A stretch of 64,000 nucleotides of DNA from Streptomyces cellulosae (GCF_000721105.1 NZ_JOEV01000022.1:1-64000); one strand, 5' to 3'. Shown: positions 17,314-25,756, numbered from the stretch's first letter. Numbers and translations are program-made. Notes: generated by a model from the letters alone, not told the origin.

Positions 17314-17865
17314 TCACCCCTGCCCGCCGGTGGCACCGGCCTCGGCGAACGTGCCGGACTTGGGGGCGGGGAACGCGATCGCGCAGTGTCCGAGACGGTT
17401 GCCCGCGTCCCAGGACTTCTTGTTCAGCGGGGCCAGATAGAGGCTGACGAGGGAGCCTCGTCGGGAACCGATCAGTGGTGCGAGCTTCGGTTCGCACGCG
17501 GTGCGCATCAGGTCCATCACGCCTCGGTCGCCGGGGAACGCGGTGGACGCGTCGCCGGGCAGGGTCACCTGGGAGACGACCTCGAGGAAGTGGGGTGTCT
17601 CGCAGTCCACGACGCCGACAAACTGGTCGGCCTGGACGTCGCCCCGGTGGTTGGAGCACATGCCGACCTTGAGGTCCTCGAACGCGACCGGTGTGCCCTG
17701 GGGCAGGTCCTTGAACGTGTCGGTGGGAGGGCCGGACGGCTGCGCGGCGTCCGGCGCCGTCGAACCGGAGGACTGTTCCTCCGTGGTGGCGCAGCCGGTC
17801 AGCGCCAACAGGCTCAGGGCCGTCGTCGCCAATAAGTGGGTGCGGAGGGTTGGGGCGCGGCGCAT
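17314..17865 (-). CDS. Lipoprotein with septum-formation-type domain
   Basis: 183 aa. The lipobox LTGC puts the acylated Cys near residue 25. A Ser/Pro/Thr linker leads to a domain containing VGMCSNHRGD, VVDCETPHFLEVV, ACEPKLAPLIGSR and LGHCAIAFPAP. Four spaced Cys and the C-x-x-PH-x-E-V core fit the Septum_form/DUF4190-associated family of secreted actinobacterial proteins. It is probably tethered outside the membrane. As the first gene of the ABC operon it may be an accessory or substrate-recognition protein of the exporter, which is an inference. Confidence 0.8.
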   Translation of the reverse strand: MRRAPTLRTHLLATTALSLLALTGCATTEEQSSGSTAPDAAQPSGPPTDTFKDLPQGTPVAFEDLKVGMCSNHRGDVQADQFVGVVDCETPHFLEVVSQVTLPGDASTAFPGDRGVMDLMRTACEPKLAPLIGSRRGSLVSLYLAPLNKKSWDAGNRLGHCAIAFPAPKSGTFAEAGATGGQG

Positions 17866-18280
17866 GCTCGCTCGCCTTCGATCGTGCGGGAACCCACTGC
17901 CCGCTGTGCTGAAGCGACTTTTCGCACAGCGGACGGTGGGTCAGTCGACCAGCGGTGACAGCAGGTGCGCCCCCTGCGTTGGTGATGTGCCGGTTCAGCT
18001 TCCGCGACGATCAATGCAAGGTCAACAAGCCCCCACAGAGGTGTCTGAAAGCCCGCCCCTCCGGCCGGGGCGCATGCTCGACGCCCCGAACGCTACGTGC
18101 CGTGGCCGGGGCGAAAAGAGAGAAGGGACATTCCGCCTTTGCCTTGTCTTGAACTTGGCCGGAACGGCGCCGGGCGATGACGCGTGATGTGAGGCCGTCA
18201 GCGCGAGCAGCAGCGCTGACGCTTCCCCAGCCCGACACCGCCACCACTGTCGTCTGCCTGACCCGCCGGGCCCTTGCCCC
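17866..18280. other. Gene-free region
   Basis: About 415 nt between the lipoprotein operon start and the stop of the VOC gene. I see no supported gene or repeat. It should hold the promoter of the ABC operon near its left end. Confidence 0.5.
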
Positions 18281-18655
18281 TTACGGCCAGACGCGTGCCC
18301 CGGCCTCGAAGACCTCGGGCGTGCTGTGCACCGGCAGGACGCACAGGAGGTGGCCGCCGGGGGCGCGCAGGATGCGGCACTCCAGCCAGCGGCCGACCTG
18401 AGTGGCGCCCAGACCGAGCAGGCGGGCGGTTTCGGCTTCCACGTCGTCGGTTTCGATGTCGAGGTGGAAGCGGGGTGCGTCGTCGACCGCCTGTACGGCG
18501 GTCACCAGGCCGGGGATGGCCTCGTGCAGCGACGTGAACTGCTCCTCCGACGGGACCGGGCGGGCGGGTGCGCCCAGCGCGGCGGACCAGAAGGCCGCGG
18601 CGGCCTCCGGCTCGGGGCTGTCGATCAACAGCGCGTAGACGCGACTTCTATGCAT
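18281..18655 (-). CDS. VOC/glyoxalase-family protein
   Basis: 124 aa with the beta-alpha-beta-beta-beta pattern of a vicinal-oxygen-chelate module: LLIDSPEPEAAAAFWSAAL at the start, FHLDIETDDVEAETARLLGLGA in the middle and ECRILRAPGGHLLCVLP at the end. His in FHLDI and the Glu of ECRIL are candidate metal ligands. A single short domain would act as a dimer. The substrate is unknown. It overlaps the DUF397 gene upstream by 8 nt and so belongs to the WhiJ-like set transcriptionally. Confidence 0.85.
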   Translation of the reverse strand: MHRSRVYALLIDSPEPEAAAAFWSAALGAPARPVPSEEQFTSLHEAIPGLVTAVQAVDDAPRFHLDIETDDVEAETARLLGLGATQVGRWLECRILRAPGGHLLCVLPVHSTPEVFEAGARVWP

Positions 18656-18917
18656 GCGGTGGATTCTCCAGCTCCTCGACGCCCTCCACGAAGTGGTCGA
18701 ACTCGCCTGCCTGGACGCCGAGTACGAAGGCGTCCCACTTGCGGCGGTTCGTGGTGACGACGGTGTCGGGGTCGCTGGTCTCGCGGAGGTAGACGGGGGC
18801 TTCCCCGTCGTCGTCCCCCTGGCCCTCGCCGAAGGCGATCTCGATCCAGGGGCCCGGGCCGGTGGCGTCGGGCGGGGCGGCGCGTTCCCAGGTGAGGTTC
18901 GGGGGGACGTCAGACAC
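18648..18917 (-). CDS. DUF397 protein (first of two)
   Basis: 89 aa, acidic. It has the DUF397 layout: an N-terminal TWERAAP-type segment, WIEIAFGEGQGDDDG, VYLRETSDPDTVVTT, and the conserved Trp-Ala/Asp-x-Phe block (RKWDAFVLGVQAGEFD). DUF397 proteins are small partners of DUF5753/XRE regulators in Streptomyces. The start overlaps the end of the second DUF397 gene by 8 nt. It lacks the SSYS motif and is longer than its neighbour, so the two copies have diverged. Confidence 0.85.
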   Translation of the reverse strand: MSDVPPNLTWERAAPPDATGPGPWIEIAFGEGQGDDDGEAPVYLRETSDPDTVVTTNRRKWDAFVLGVQAGEFDHFVEGVEELENPPHA

Positions 18918-19101
18918 GGGGGGATTCTTTCTTGAGTACGGCGAGGAGGGCGTCGAAGGCGGCCGGGGTGGCCGTGAGTATGGCTCGGGCCGGGTCGGCG
19001 CTTTCGGTGAGGCGGATCGTTTCGGCGGCGGTGGTGGCGACGTGGACGCAGGAGTCGCCCTGCGCGCAGTACGACGACTTCTGCCAGGCGACTTGGGTCA
19101 T
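18910..19101 (-). CDS. DUF397 protein (second)
   Basis: 63 aa, starting at ATG 19101. It shows the classic motif WQKSSYCAQGDSCVHVA, then IRLTESADP and the terminal AFDALLAVLKK block. It starts 11 nt after the XRE regulator gene ends, so it is the immediate partner of that regulator. Family knowledge (WhiJ/BldB-type sets) suggests it antagonises the regulator. The sequence itself shows only the domain. Confidence 0.9.
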   Translation of the reverse strand: MTQVAWQKSSYCAQGDSCVHVATTAAETIRLTESADPARAILTATPAAFDALLAVLKKESPRV

Positions 19102-19112
19102 CTCGGATTCCC

Positions 19113-19985
19113 TCACAGGTCCTGGGCGATTTTGTGGATGAAGTCGCGTGACTCCACGGCTGGGAGAGCGCCGGCCTCCATGCGGTCGAGGAGCACGCGG
19201 TACTTGTCGAGCTGGGCCTCGGAGTCGAGGAAGACCGGGCCGTGGGACTGGTCGAGGTGCACGGTGTCGAGTTGCGGTACCGGCCCGGTGGAGTAGTAGA
19301 AGGACTGGCCCGAACCGGGGAGCGTGGCGGCGTCGAACGGGATCACACGGACGGTGATGTGATCGCGCTCGCTCATGTCCAGCAGATGGTGGAGCTGCAC
19401 CCGGCTGGCAGCGGGACCGCCAAACTTCATGCGCAGGGCCGCCTCGTGGATGATCGCCAGGTGCGGGGTCGGAGAGTCCCGGTAGAGCACGGCTTGCCGC
19501 TTGATGCGGAACGAGATCCGGTGCTCGATGTCCGGGGGTGACATCTCGGGGACGTCCTGGCGAAAGATCGCGCGGGCGTAGTCCGTGGTCTGGAGGAGGC
19601 CGGGGATGTGGACGGTGACGGCGGCGCGCAGTCGCATCGCGTGGTGCTCGACCTCGGCCAGGTCCAGCAGGGCGGCGGGCAGGATCTCGCGGTACTCCTC
19701 CCACCAGCCGCGCGTGCGCTCCGTTGCCATGTCTCCGAGTGCCTCGACGAGGGCCCTGTCTCCGCAGTCGTAATGACAGGCAAGTGTGCGTACCCGCTCG
19801 GGGCTCACCCCAGCGCGTCCGGATTCCACGTTGCTGATCTGGTTCTGCTGCACGCCCAGCAGACGGCTGGCCTGCGTTGACGTGAGGCCGGCGCGCTCGC
19901 GGAGTTTGCGCAGCTCGGCCCCCAGGCGAAGCTGACGACCCGTTGGGTTGCTTCTCACGGGTGCCCGCCTCCTCGTGTCACCCAC
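19113..19985 (-). CDS. XRE-family regulator with DUF5753 domain (WhiJ-like)
   Basis: 290 aa. An N-terminal helix-turn-helix (about residues 22-75: LRKLRERAGLTSTQASRLLG, then QNQISNVESGRAGVSPERV) is followed by the DUF5753 domain, with WWEEYREILPAALLDLAEVE, the PGLLQTTDYARAIF motif and the VRVIPFDAATLPGSGQSF block. This is the WhiJ-type DNA-binding protein of Streptomyces developmental gene sets. Two similar dyads lie between it and the divergent ATP-binding gene and may be its operators. The DUF397 genes follow closely in the same operon. Confidence 0.92.
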   Translation of the reverse strand: MGDTRRRAPVRSNPTGRQLRLGAELRKLRERAGLTSTQASRLLGVQQNQISNVESGRAGVSPERVRTLACHYDCGDRALVEALGDMATERTRGWWEEYREILPAALLDLAEVEHHAMRLRAAVTVHIPGLLQTTDYARAIFRQDVPEMSPPDIEHRISFRIKRQAVLYRDSPTPHLAIIHEAALRMKFGGPAASRVQLHHLLDMSERDHITVRVIPFDAATLPGSGQSFYYSTGPVPQLDTVHLDQSHGPVFLDSEAQLDKYRVLLDRMEAGALPAVESRDFIHKIAQDL

Positions 19986-19999
19986 ACGGGTGGTAGATC

Positions 20000-20039
20000 A
20001 GAACTTTCCAGGGTTCCGTCTAAGAACTTATCCAGTTCT
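20000..20039. promoter_or_regulatory. Paired dyads in divergent WhiJ-like promoter
   Basis: AGAACT-TATCC-AGTTCT at 20023-20039 is a perfect 6-bp inverted repeat. A related copy, AGAACTTTCCAGGGTTC, starts at 20000, 23 nt away. They lie just upstream of the XRE regulator start and between it and the divergent gene, so they are candidate operators for that regulator. Confidence 0.55.
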
Positions 20040-20092
20040 CGCTACCTTATAACTCAGGCGCCCCCAACTACCGCAAGTGATCGGAGACTTCC

Positions 20093-20512
20093 ATGCCCAC
20101 CGTATCCCCGCCCTGGGCGTACACCCTCCACCTCCCCCACGATCCACACGCACCGGGGATCGGCCGCGCAACCCTCCGAACCGTCCTTGATGCCCACGGC
20201 CTCTCCTCGCTCGCCCCGACCGCCGAACTCCTCGCCTCCGAACTCCTCACCAACGCCCACCTCCACACCACCGGCCCCTACGCCCTCCGCCTCCGAGCGA
20301 TGGAGCCCGGGCGGCTGCGGGTCGCCGTATGGGACAGCGACCCGCGCGTGCCGGAGGCGTTCGGGGAGGTCGGTGTCGTACCCCCGTGGGACGCCGAAGG
20401 CGGACGTGGCCTGCGGCTGGTGCGGGCCTGTGCGGACGCGGTCGGGGTCTCCGTGTTGCGGGAACTGGGGGCCTTTAAGGGCGGGAAGTTGCTGTGGGCC
20501 GAGTGTCAGTGA
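20093..20512 (+). CDS. ATP-binding protein, HATPase_c_2 (AbaA/anti-sigma-like)
   Basis: 139 aa from ATG 20093 with GGAG 7 nt upstream. It has the kinase-like ATP fold of SpoIIAB/RsbW relatives: the N box ELLTNAHLHTTGPY, WDSDPRVPE for the G1 region and GGRGLRLVRACAD for the G2 box. Proteins of this type accompany WhiJ-like regulators and DUF397 proteins. It is divergent from the XRE regulator. Whether it acts as an anti-sigma kinase is not shown by the sequence. Confidence 0.88.
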   Translation: MPTVSPPWAYTLHLPHDPHAPGIGRATLRTVLDAHGLSSLAPTAELLASELLTNAHLHTTGPYALRLRAMEPGRLRVAVWDSDPRVPEAFGEVGVVPPWDAEGGRGLRLVRACADAVGVSVLRELGAFKGGKLLWAECQ

Positions 20513-20737
20513 GGTGACCTAGTGTGATGGGGTGTGCTCGGATCGTGAGGGAGGGGTGGTGTCATGGCGAAGCCTGAGGCGCGGTATCGGTCGCCTGCGT
20601 GTGTGGCTGCGGAGCAGGACAGAGGGGAGGAAGGGAGTACCGCGAAGTACGGTGGATCCCATGCCGAGCGGGATGTCGGACCTCCCAGCGAACCCGCTCG
20701 TGCGGCCGTAGAGGCGGATGGACGGAGGCAGCGAGTC

Positions 20738-21367
20738 GTGGCCGTGTCACCTGGTGCCTGGTCCCATCTGCGCCCCCGCCCCGGAAATCTGCGCGAGGTC
20801 GCCAAAAGGATCGAGGCTACGACGGGTCTGCGGGTGCAGATCGTGGGAGGAAAGCTCGTGATGTCCCCGACGCCGCGCGGAAAACACGCCGGCGTGCTGA
20901 AGCGGCTGCGGCGCCAGATCGAGGGTTCCGTTCTGCCCGATGGCCTGGACGTGTACGAGGTGTCCTCGATCGCTCTCCCTGAAGACCCGGACGACTATGT
21001 GACACCGGATCTGGTCCTCCTGCCCGTGGAGTGGGAGGAGGACGACGACTGGCTGGCCGCTTCCGAGGACGCCGCCCTCGCCGTCGAGGTCATCTCCCAG
21101 TCCGAGAAGTCCCGCGAGATCCGGGACAAGGCCGACTGGTACGCCGTCGCCCGCGTGCCGCTTCTCCTCGTCGTCGATCCGCGCAACGGCACCTGGGCCC
21201 TGCACACCCATCCGGACAACGGCGCCTACCAGGACGTGGTGCCTGGGAAGTTCGGAGAATCCGTCCGGCTTCCCGCGCCCTTGGACCTGGAGATCACCAC
21301 GGACGACCTCCCGGTGTACGGCGCTTCGCCGCGCGGGCGGCGGGAGGACGAGGAGAGAGCCGAGTAG
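20738..21367 (+). CDS. Uma2 family protein (PD-(D/E)XK nuclease fold)
   Basis: 209 aa from GTG 20738, which has GGAGG 9 nt upstream. The same frame opens at ATG 20564, but the extra 58 residues are unlike the family. The motifs are TGLRVQIVGGKLVMSPTP at the start, PDLVLLPVEW for the metal-binding Asp, and AVEVISQSEKSREIRDKADWYAVA with the Glu and Lys of the nuclease-like core. Uma2 proteins are much expanded in Streptomyces and their function is unknown. A second copy lies at 44278-44880. Confidence 0.85.
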   Translation: MAVSPGAWSHLRPRPGNLREVAKRIEATTGLRVQIVGGKLVMSPTPRGKHAGVLKRLRRQIEGSVLPDGLDVYEVSSIALPEDPDDYVTPDLVLLPVEWEEDDDWLAASEDAALAVEVISQSEKSREIRDKADWYAVARVPLLLVVDPRNGTWALHTHPDNGAYQDVVPGKFGESVRLPAPLDLEITTDDLPVYGASPRGRREDEERAE

Positions 21368-21413
21368 AGGCGTCTGACGCTTTTCTCACCTTCGTTCGGA
21401 ATGCTGAGCTCCG

Positions 21414-22160
21414 ATGACGAAGCGAACGCTGCGGTCCCGGTGGCTCCTCCATGCCGTTGTCGTCCTGCTCGCCGTGACGTCGGCCTCCGAAGCGGCCGCC
21501 GATGACGGGACGGGGCCGCTCGGCGTGACCGTCGTGGCCGTTCCCAGTGAGCGGAGTGCGCGCGTGGGGGCTCTGTTCGACGACGGGCAGCACTTCTGTA
21601 CCGCGTCCGTGGTGCACAGTCCGGGGCGGGATCTCATCGCCACGGCCGCGCACTGTCTGGACGAGGACGCGGGGCAGCTCGTGTTCGCGCCCGGGTATCG
21701 GGACGGGCGGTTTCCGTACGGGCGGTGGAAGGTCGGGCGGCGGTTCATGCCCGACGGGTGGGCCAAGGAGGAGGACGAGGACAGTGACGTCGCCTTCGCC
21801 GTCGTCGCGGGAGAAGGAGAAGGGGGCAAGCGGATCGAGGACCTCGTCGGGGGCAACCGTCTCGCCACCCGTACCGCCACCGGGGCCACCGCCGTCACCG
21901 TCACCGGGTATCCCGACTCCCGTGAGGTGCCCATCAGCTGCACCAACAAGCCCGTGCCGCACAGTCGTACGCAGCAACGCATCGAGTGTCCTGACTTCAG
22001 CGGCGGGACCAGCGGCAGCCCCTGGATCAACGGGGACGGTCAGCTCGTGGGGATCCTGGGCGGGCACGAGGAGGGCGGGGCCACGCCGGACGTGTCGTAC
22101 AGCGTCGTCCTGGGGATGGAAGTGGCCACGTTGTACCGCGACGCGGCGGGGGATCCATGA
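21414..22160 (+). CDS. Secreted trypsin-like serine protease (S1)
   Basis: 248 aa. The signal peptide has an Arg-rich start, a hydrophobic core and a likely cut near ASEAAA (residues 24-29). The catalytic triad is readable: His in IATAAHCLD, Asp in DSDVAFAVV, and Ser in DFSGGTSGSPW. The Cys of TAAHC would pair with the Cys of HFCTAS, as in chymotrypsin-fold enzymes. The short length means no extra domains. It is followed after about 120 nt by a cell-wall hydrolase gene, but each appears to have its own promoter. Confidence 0.92.
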   Translation: MTKRTLRSRWLLHAVVVLLAVTSASEAAADDGTGPLGVTVVAVPSERSARVGALFDDGQHFCTASVVHSPGRDLIATAAHCLDEDAGQLVFAPGYRDGRFPYGRWKVGRRFMPDGWAKEEDEDSDVAFAVVAGEGEGGKRIEDLVGGNRLATRTATGATAVTVTGYPDSREVPISCTNKPVPHSRTQQRIECPDFSGGTSGSPWINGDGQLVGILGGHEEGGATPDVSYSVVLGMEVATLYRDAAGDP

Positions 22161-22278
22161 GCGACCGCAGCCGGAAACGAGCGACCGCGGCCGGATCGCG
22201 CCTGGTTGCGGCAGGTTCGTGGTGGGAAGCTCCTAGACTGACGCGGGCGGACTCCCAGAGACCGAGGGGCGGTTGACG

Positions 22279-23280
22279 GTGCGTAAGGCGTGGGTCGTGG
22301 CGGGTGTCGCCGGCGGGGCGGGGCTCAGCTTCGTGATGCTGCTCGTCGTCGGCGTGTACGTGGTCGCCGGGAACCTCGCGGGCGAGGCGGGCGGTACGGT
22401 CAGGAAGCTCGCCAAGGGAGCCGTGCCCGCCGCCTATCAGGCGCTCGTGGAGAAGTGGGGCAACAAGTGCCCCGCCATCAACCCGGCCCTGCTCGCCGCG
22501 CAGCTGTACCAGGAGAGCGGGTTCAATCCGAGGGCCCAGTCTCCCGCGGCGGCCCAGGGGATAGCGCAGTTCATTCCCGGTACGTGGGCCACGCACGGGG
22601 TCGACGGTGACGGGGACGGCGACAAGGACGTGTGGGATCCGAACGACGCGATCCCGTCCGCAGCGTCCTACGACTGCTCGCTCGCCTCGTACGTGAAGGA
22701 CGTTCCCGGGAACCTGACCGAAAACATGCTGGCCTCCTACAACGCCGGTGCCTACGCGGTGATCAAGTACGGGGGCGTGCCGCCGTACCAGGAGACCCGG
22801 AACTACGTGAAGACGATCACGACCCTGGAGGAGAGCTTCGCGGCTCCCGTCAGCCGGGTCGACCCGTCCAAGCAGGCCGCCGGTGCCATCTACTACGCGC
22901 AGAAGAAACTCGGCACGCCCTATCTGTGGGGCGGCACCGGCACCGCTGAGCAGGGCGGACGGTTCGACTGTTCGGGGCTGACGCAGGCCGCGTACGCGAG
23001 TGTCGGGATCACGCTGCCGCGCGTCGCCAACGACCAGTACAACGCGGGTCCGCATCCGTCCAGGGACGAACTGCTCCCCGGTGACCTGGTGTTCCTCTCG
23101 AACGACCTCTCCAACTCCCGGGCCATCCACCATGTGGGGATTTATGTCGGCGGCGGGTACATGATCGACGCGCCGAGAACAGGCGCTGTGATCCGGTTCG
23201 ACCCGATCGACACCCCTGATTACTTCGGGGCCACGCGGGTCACCGAAGATGGCGCGAAAGCACTCCCCACCACCGTGTGA
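22279..23280 (+). CDS. Bifunctional cell-wall hydrolase: lytic transglycosylase plus NlpC/P60
   Basis: 333 aa from GTG 22279 with GAGGGG 9 nt upstream. One N-terminal membrane anchor (VVAGVAGGAGLSFVMLLVVG and beyond) precedes a goose-lysozyme/SLT-like domain (LLAAQLYQESGFNPRAQSPA with catalytic Glu, then GIAQFIPGTW, and MLASYNAGAYAV). An NlpC/P60 domain follows with catalytic Cys in GGRFDCSGLTQAAY, His in IHHVGIYVGGGYMID and the third polar residue near DAPRTG. It cleaves glycan strands and peptide stems of peptidoglycan at the cell surface. TAGACT at 22235 is a possible -10 element. Confidence 0.94.
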   Translation: MRKAWVVAGVAGGAGLSFVMLLVVGVYVVAGNLAGEAGGTVRKLAKGAVPAAYQALVEKWGNKCPAINPALLAAQLYQESGFNPRAQSPAAAQGIAQFIPGTWATHGVDGDGDGDKDVWDPNDAIPSAASYDCSLASYVKDVPGNLTENMLASYNAGAYAVIKYGGVPPYQETRNYVKTITTLEESFAAPVSRVDPSKQAAGAIYYAQKKLGTPYLWGGTGTAEQGGRFDCSGLTQAAYASVGITLPRVANDQYNAGPHPSRDELLPGDLVFLSNDLSNSRAIHHVGIYVGGGYMIDAPRTGAVIRFDPIDTPDYFGATRVTEDGAKALPTTV

Positions 23281-23479
23281 ACCGAGCGTGAACCCACCCC
23301 CTGAGCTGCGGCGATGGGTCTCTCTTCGATAACGTCTGAGTGATCATTCGGTGGAGTGTGGAACGTATGAACAGGAGTCGTGCGTTCCTGGGGACATAGC
23401 GAATCTGCAAACCACGGGGGTGGGCAGAAACGGCGTGCGCGAAAGCATGCCGAGAGAGACGACGAAGGGGCCGTGCGCC

Positions 23480-24193
23480 ATGGCTGGACTCGCAGAATCC
23501 GGGTCGAACCCTGACGTCGATCTGCTGTACGACATCAACGGCCTCGCCAAGGACGCGCCCGCGTGGTTCGACCGGGCCGTGGAGTTCGTCGGCGAGTACG
23601 GACTGCTGCTCGCCATGGTGCTGCTCGTGGTGTGGTGCTGGTGGTCCGTGCGGCGGCGCGGCGCCGAGGACGCGGCGTCCTCCGTGGCCGCGCTGGTCTG
23701 GGCACCGCTGGCGGCCGGGATCGCGGTGCTGGTGAACGTGCCGATACGGGGCTTCGTCGAGCGGCCCCGGCCTTTTCGCACCCATGAGGGGATCGACGTC
23801 CTGGTCTCCGGCAAGACCGACTACTCGTTCGTCAGCGACCACGCGACGATCACCATGGCGATGGCGGTCGGACTGTTCGTCGCGAACCGGAAGTTCGGGC
23901 TCCTCGGCCTCGGCCTCGCGCTGCTCGAAGGGTTCTGCCGGATCTACATGGGCGTGCACTACCCGACGGACGTCGTCGGCGGCTTCGCGCTGGGTACCGC
24001 CGTCGCGCTGCTGCTGTCCCCGGTGGCCATGGCCCTGCTCACCCCGCTCACCAAGGCGATCGAGCGGTCCCCGCGGGCCGGCCGGCTGATCCGCGCGCGG
24101 GGACGGTCGTACGACGAACAGGACGCCGTGATGTCCGGGACCCGGCGGGAGGCCGCGGGCGCGGGCACCGAGGAGCGGGACCTCGCCGCCTAG
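23480..24193 (+). CDS. PAP2-family membrane phosphatase (BcrC-like)
   Basis: 237 aa from ATG 23480, with GAAGGGG 9 nt upstream. Five hydrophobic segments surround the phosphatase motifs: RGFVERPRP (the R-x6-RP form of motif 1), SFVSDHAT (motif 2) and CRIYMGVHYPTDVVGG (motif 3, with His nucleophile and Asp). It probably dephosphorylates undecaprenyl pyrophosphate or another lipid phosphate on the outer membrane face. Motif 2 has SDH instead of SGH and motif 3 starts CR instead of SR. Both changes are seen in some family members. Confidence 0.9.
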   Translation: MAGLAESGSNPDVDLLYDINGLAKDAPAWFDRAVEFVGEYGLLLAMVLLVVWCWWSVRRRGAEDAASSVAALVWAPLAAGIAVLVNVPIRGFVERPRPFRTHEGIDVLVSGKTDYSFVSDHATITMAMAVGLFVANRKFGLLGLGLALLEGFCRIYMGVHYPTDVVGGFALGTAVALLLSPVAMALLTPLTKAIERSPRAGRLIRARGRSYDEQDAVMSGTRREAAGAGTEERDLAA

Positions 24194-24208
24194 GCACGCT
24201 GCAACTCC

Positions 24209-25756
24209 TTACAGCGCCTGGGGATAGGTGAAGAAGCGGTTCGGGTCGTACTGCTTCTTGATGGCGGTCAGACGCGTCGCCGCGTCGCCGTAGTACGCCT
24301 CGCGCCAGTCGGTCAGGGTCGGGTCGGTGTAGTTCTGGTACGCGGCGCCCGAGGCGTACGGCCTCATCGCGTTGTGGGCCCCGGTCAGCCAGGCCTGGGC
24401 CGTCGAGCCGCTCGTCCCGGCCCGCCAGGCGGCGATGTACTGGGCCAGCATCCGGGAGCGGCGGTGGACGAACGCCGTCGCGGTCGGGGAGACCCGGTTG
24501 ACCGCCCCGCCGAGCGCCGTGAACGCGATGCTGCCGGAGCCGCCGCGGATCGTGCCCATCTGCCTGAGCAGCGTCTGGATGCCGGCCGGGGAGAGCGAGC
24601 GGTCGAAGAAGTCCGAGCGGGCGGCGTACGTCTCGCGGCCGAGCGCACCCTGCGTGGAGCGGCCGGGTGTCGAACCCGGCAGATGGCACTGGGCGTTCGT
24701 CGAGAAGGAGGAGCAGCCCGCGTAGATCTCCATCGCCTCCTCGTAGCCGCGGCGGCGGAGCGAGACGCTGCTCGCGGGGGCGCCCACCTTGTCCGCGAGG
24801 CGGTCGACCGCGTTCTTGAGTTCGCCGTACGTACCGAGGGAGAACGCGGCGACGGAGACGGTGGCGTGCCCGCCGACCGTGCCCGCCAGGTGCAGGGACG
24901 ACCAGATCTCGTCCGGCTGGGACGGACCCCACTCCTGCCAGGCCCTCATCACCGCGGCCGCCCTCGACCACGGCCAGGACAGGTACGCCGTCACGGCCTG
25001 CGGAGCCGGGTGGGTCCTGAACCGCAGCTCGGTGACGACGCCGAAGTTGCCGTTGCCCGCGCCGCGCAGGGCCCAGAAGAGGTCCTTGTGGTCGGTGGAG
25101 TTGGCGGTCAGCTGCTTGCCGTCGGCGGTGATGATCGTCGCCTGGGTGAGGCTGTCGCAGGTCAGGCCGTACGCCCGGGAGGCGACCCCGTGGCCGCCGC
25201 CGAGGGTCAGGCCGGAGACGCCGACGGTCGGGCAGGAGCCCGCGGGGATGGTCACGCCTTTCGCGGCCAGGGCCCGGTAGACGTCGATCAGTTTGGCGCC
25301 GGCGCCGACGACCGCCGTGTCGCCGCTCGCCCGGACACGGTTCAGTTTCGAGACATCGACGATCAGGCGGCCGTTGCCGGAGGACCAGCCCGCGTAGGAG
25401 TGGCCGCCGTTGCGGATCGCCACACGGAGGGAGTGGGCGCGGGCGTAGGACAGGGCCGTACGGATGTCGTCGGGGTTGGCCACGTAGGCGACCGCCGCCG
25501 GCTTCAGGGAGTCGAAGCGGGTGTTGTAGAGCTGGCGGGCGGACTTCCAGTCGGCGTCGCCGGGGCGGACCAGGGGGCCGTCGAGGTCGCGGGCGAGGGC
25601 GGCCCAGTTGGCGGCGGCGGTCGCGCTCGCGGTCCGGAACGGGGCGCGGGAAGCCGAGGCCGAGGTGTTCGCGGGCGAGCCGCCGCCGGTCCTGCAGGCC
25701 GTTGCCAGCCCCGCGAGTGCGGTGGCGGTGCCACCTATGAACGTACGCCGTTCCAT
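24209..25756 (-). CDS. Tat-exported FAD-binding oxidoreductase (BBE family)
   Basis: 515 aa from ATG 25756 with GGAGG 9 nt upstream. The N-terminus ERRTFIGG is a twin-arginine motif, and ATAC near residue 20 looks like a lipobox, so the enzyme may be a folded exported lipoprotein. The FAD_binding_4 domain has RNGGHSYAGWSSG, whose His is a covalent FAD ligand in berberine-bridge-type enzymes, and GSCPTVGVSGLTLGGGHG, whose Cys is the second covalent link. The C-terminal BBE motif is YDPNRFFTYPQ. It oxidises an unknown alcohol or sugar. It is convergent with the PAP2 gene and divergent from pstS. Confidence 0.93.
   Translation of the reverse strand: MERRTFIGGTATALAGLATACRTGGGSPANTSASASRAPFRTASATAAANWAALARDLDGPLVRPGDADWKSARQLYNTRFDSLKPAAVAYVANPDDIRTALSYARAHSLRVAIRNGGHSYAGWSSGNGRLIVDVSKLNRVRASGDTAVVGAGAKLIDVYRALAAKGVTIPAGSCPTVGVSGLTLGGGHGVASRAYGLTCDSLTQATIITADGKQLTANSTDHKDLFWALRGAGNGNFGVVTELRFRTHPAPQAVTAYLSWPWSRAAAVMRAWQEWGPSQPDEIWSSLHLAGTVGGHATVSVAAFSLGTYGELKNAVDRLADKVGAPASSVSLRRRGYEEAMEIYAGCSSFSTNAQCHLPGSTPGRSTQGALGRETYAARSDFFDRSLSPAGIQTLLRQMGTIRGGSGSIAFTALGGAVNRVSPTATAFVHRRSRMLAQYIAAWRAGTSGSTAQAWLTGAHNAMRPYASGAAYQNYTDPTLTDWREAYYGDAATRLTAIKKQYDPNRFFTYPQAL

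Noticed and set aside
17814..18401. Short frames in the gap before the VOC gene
   Set aside because: Composition is like antisense noise and none has a start signal.
22161..22278. Cyclic di-AMP (ydaO) riboswitch before the cell-wall hydrolase
   Set aside because: Streptomyces cell-wall hydrolase genes often have one, but this leader is only about 120 nt and lacks the conserved ydaO motifs.
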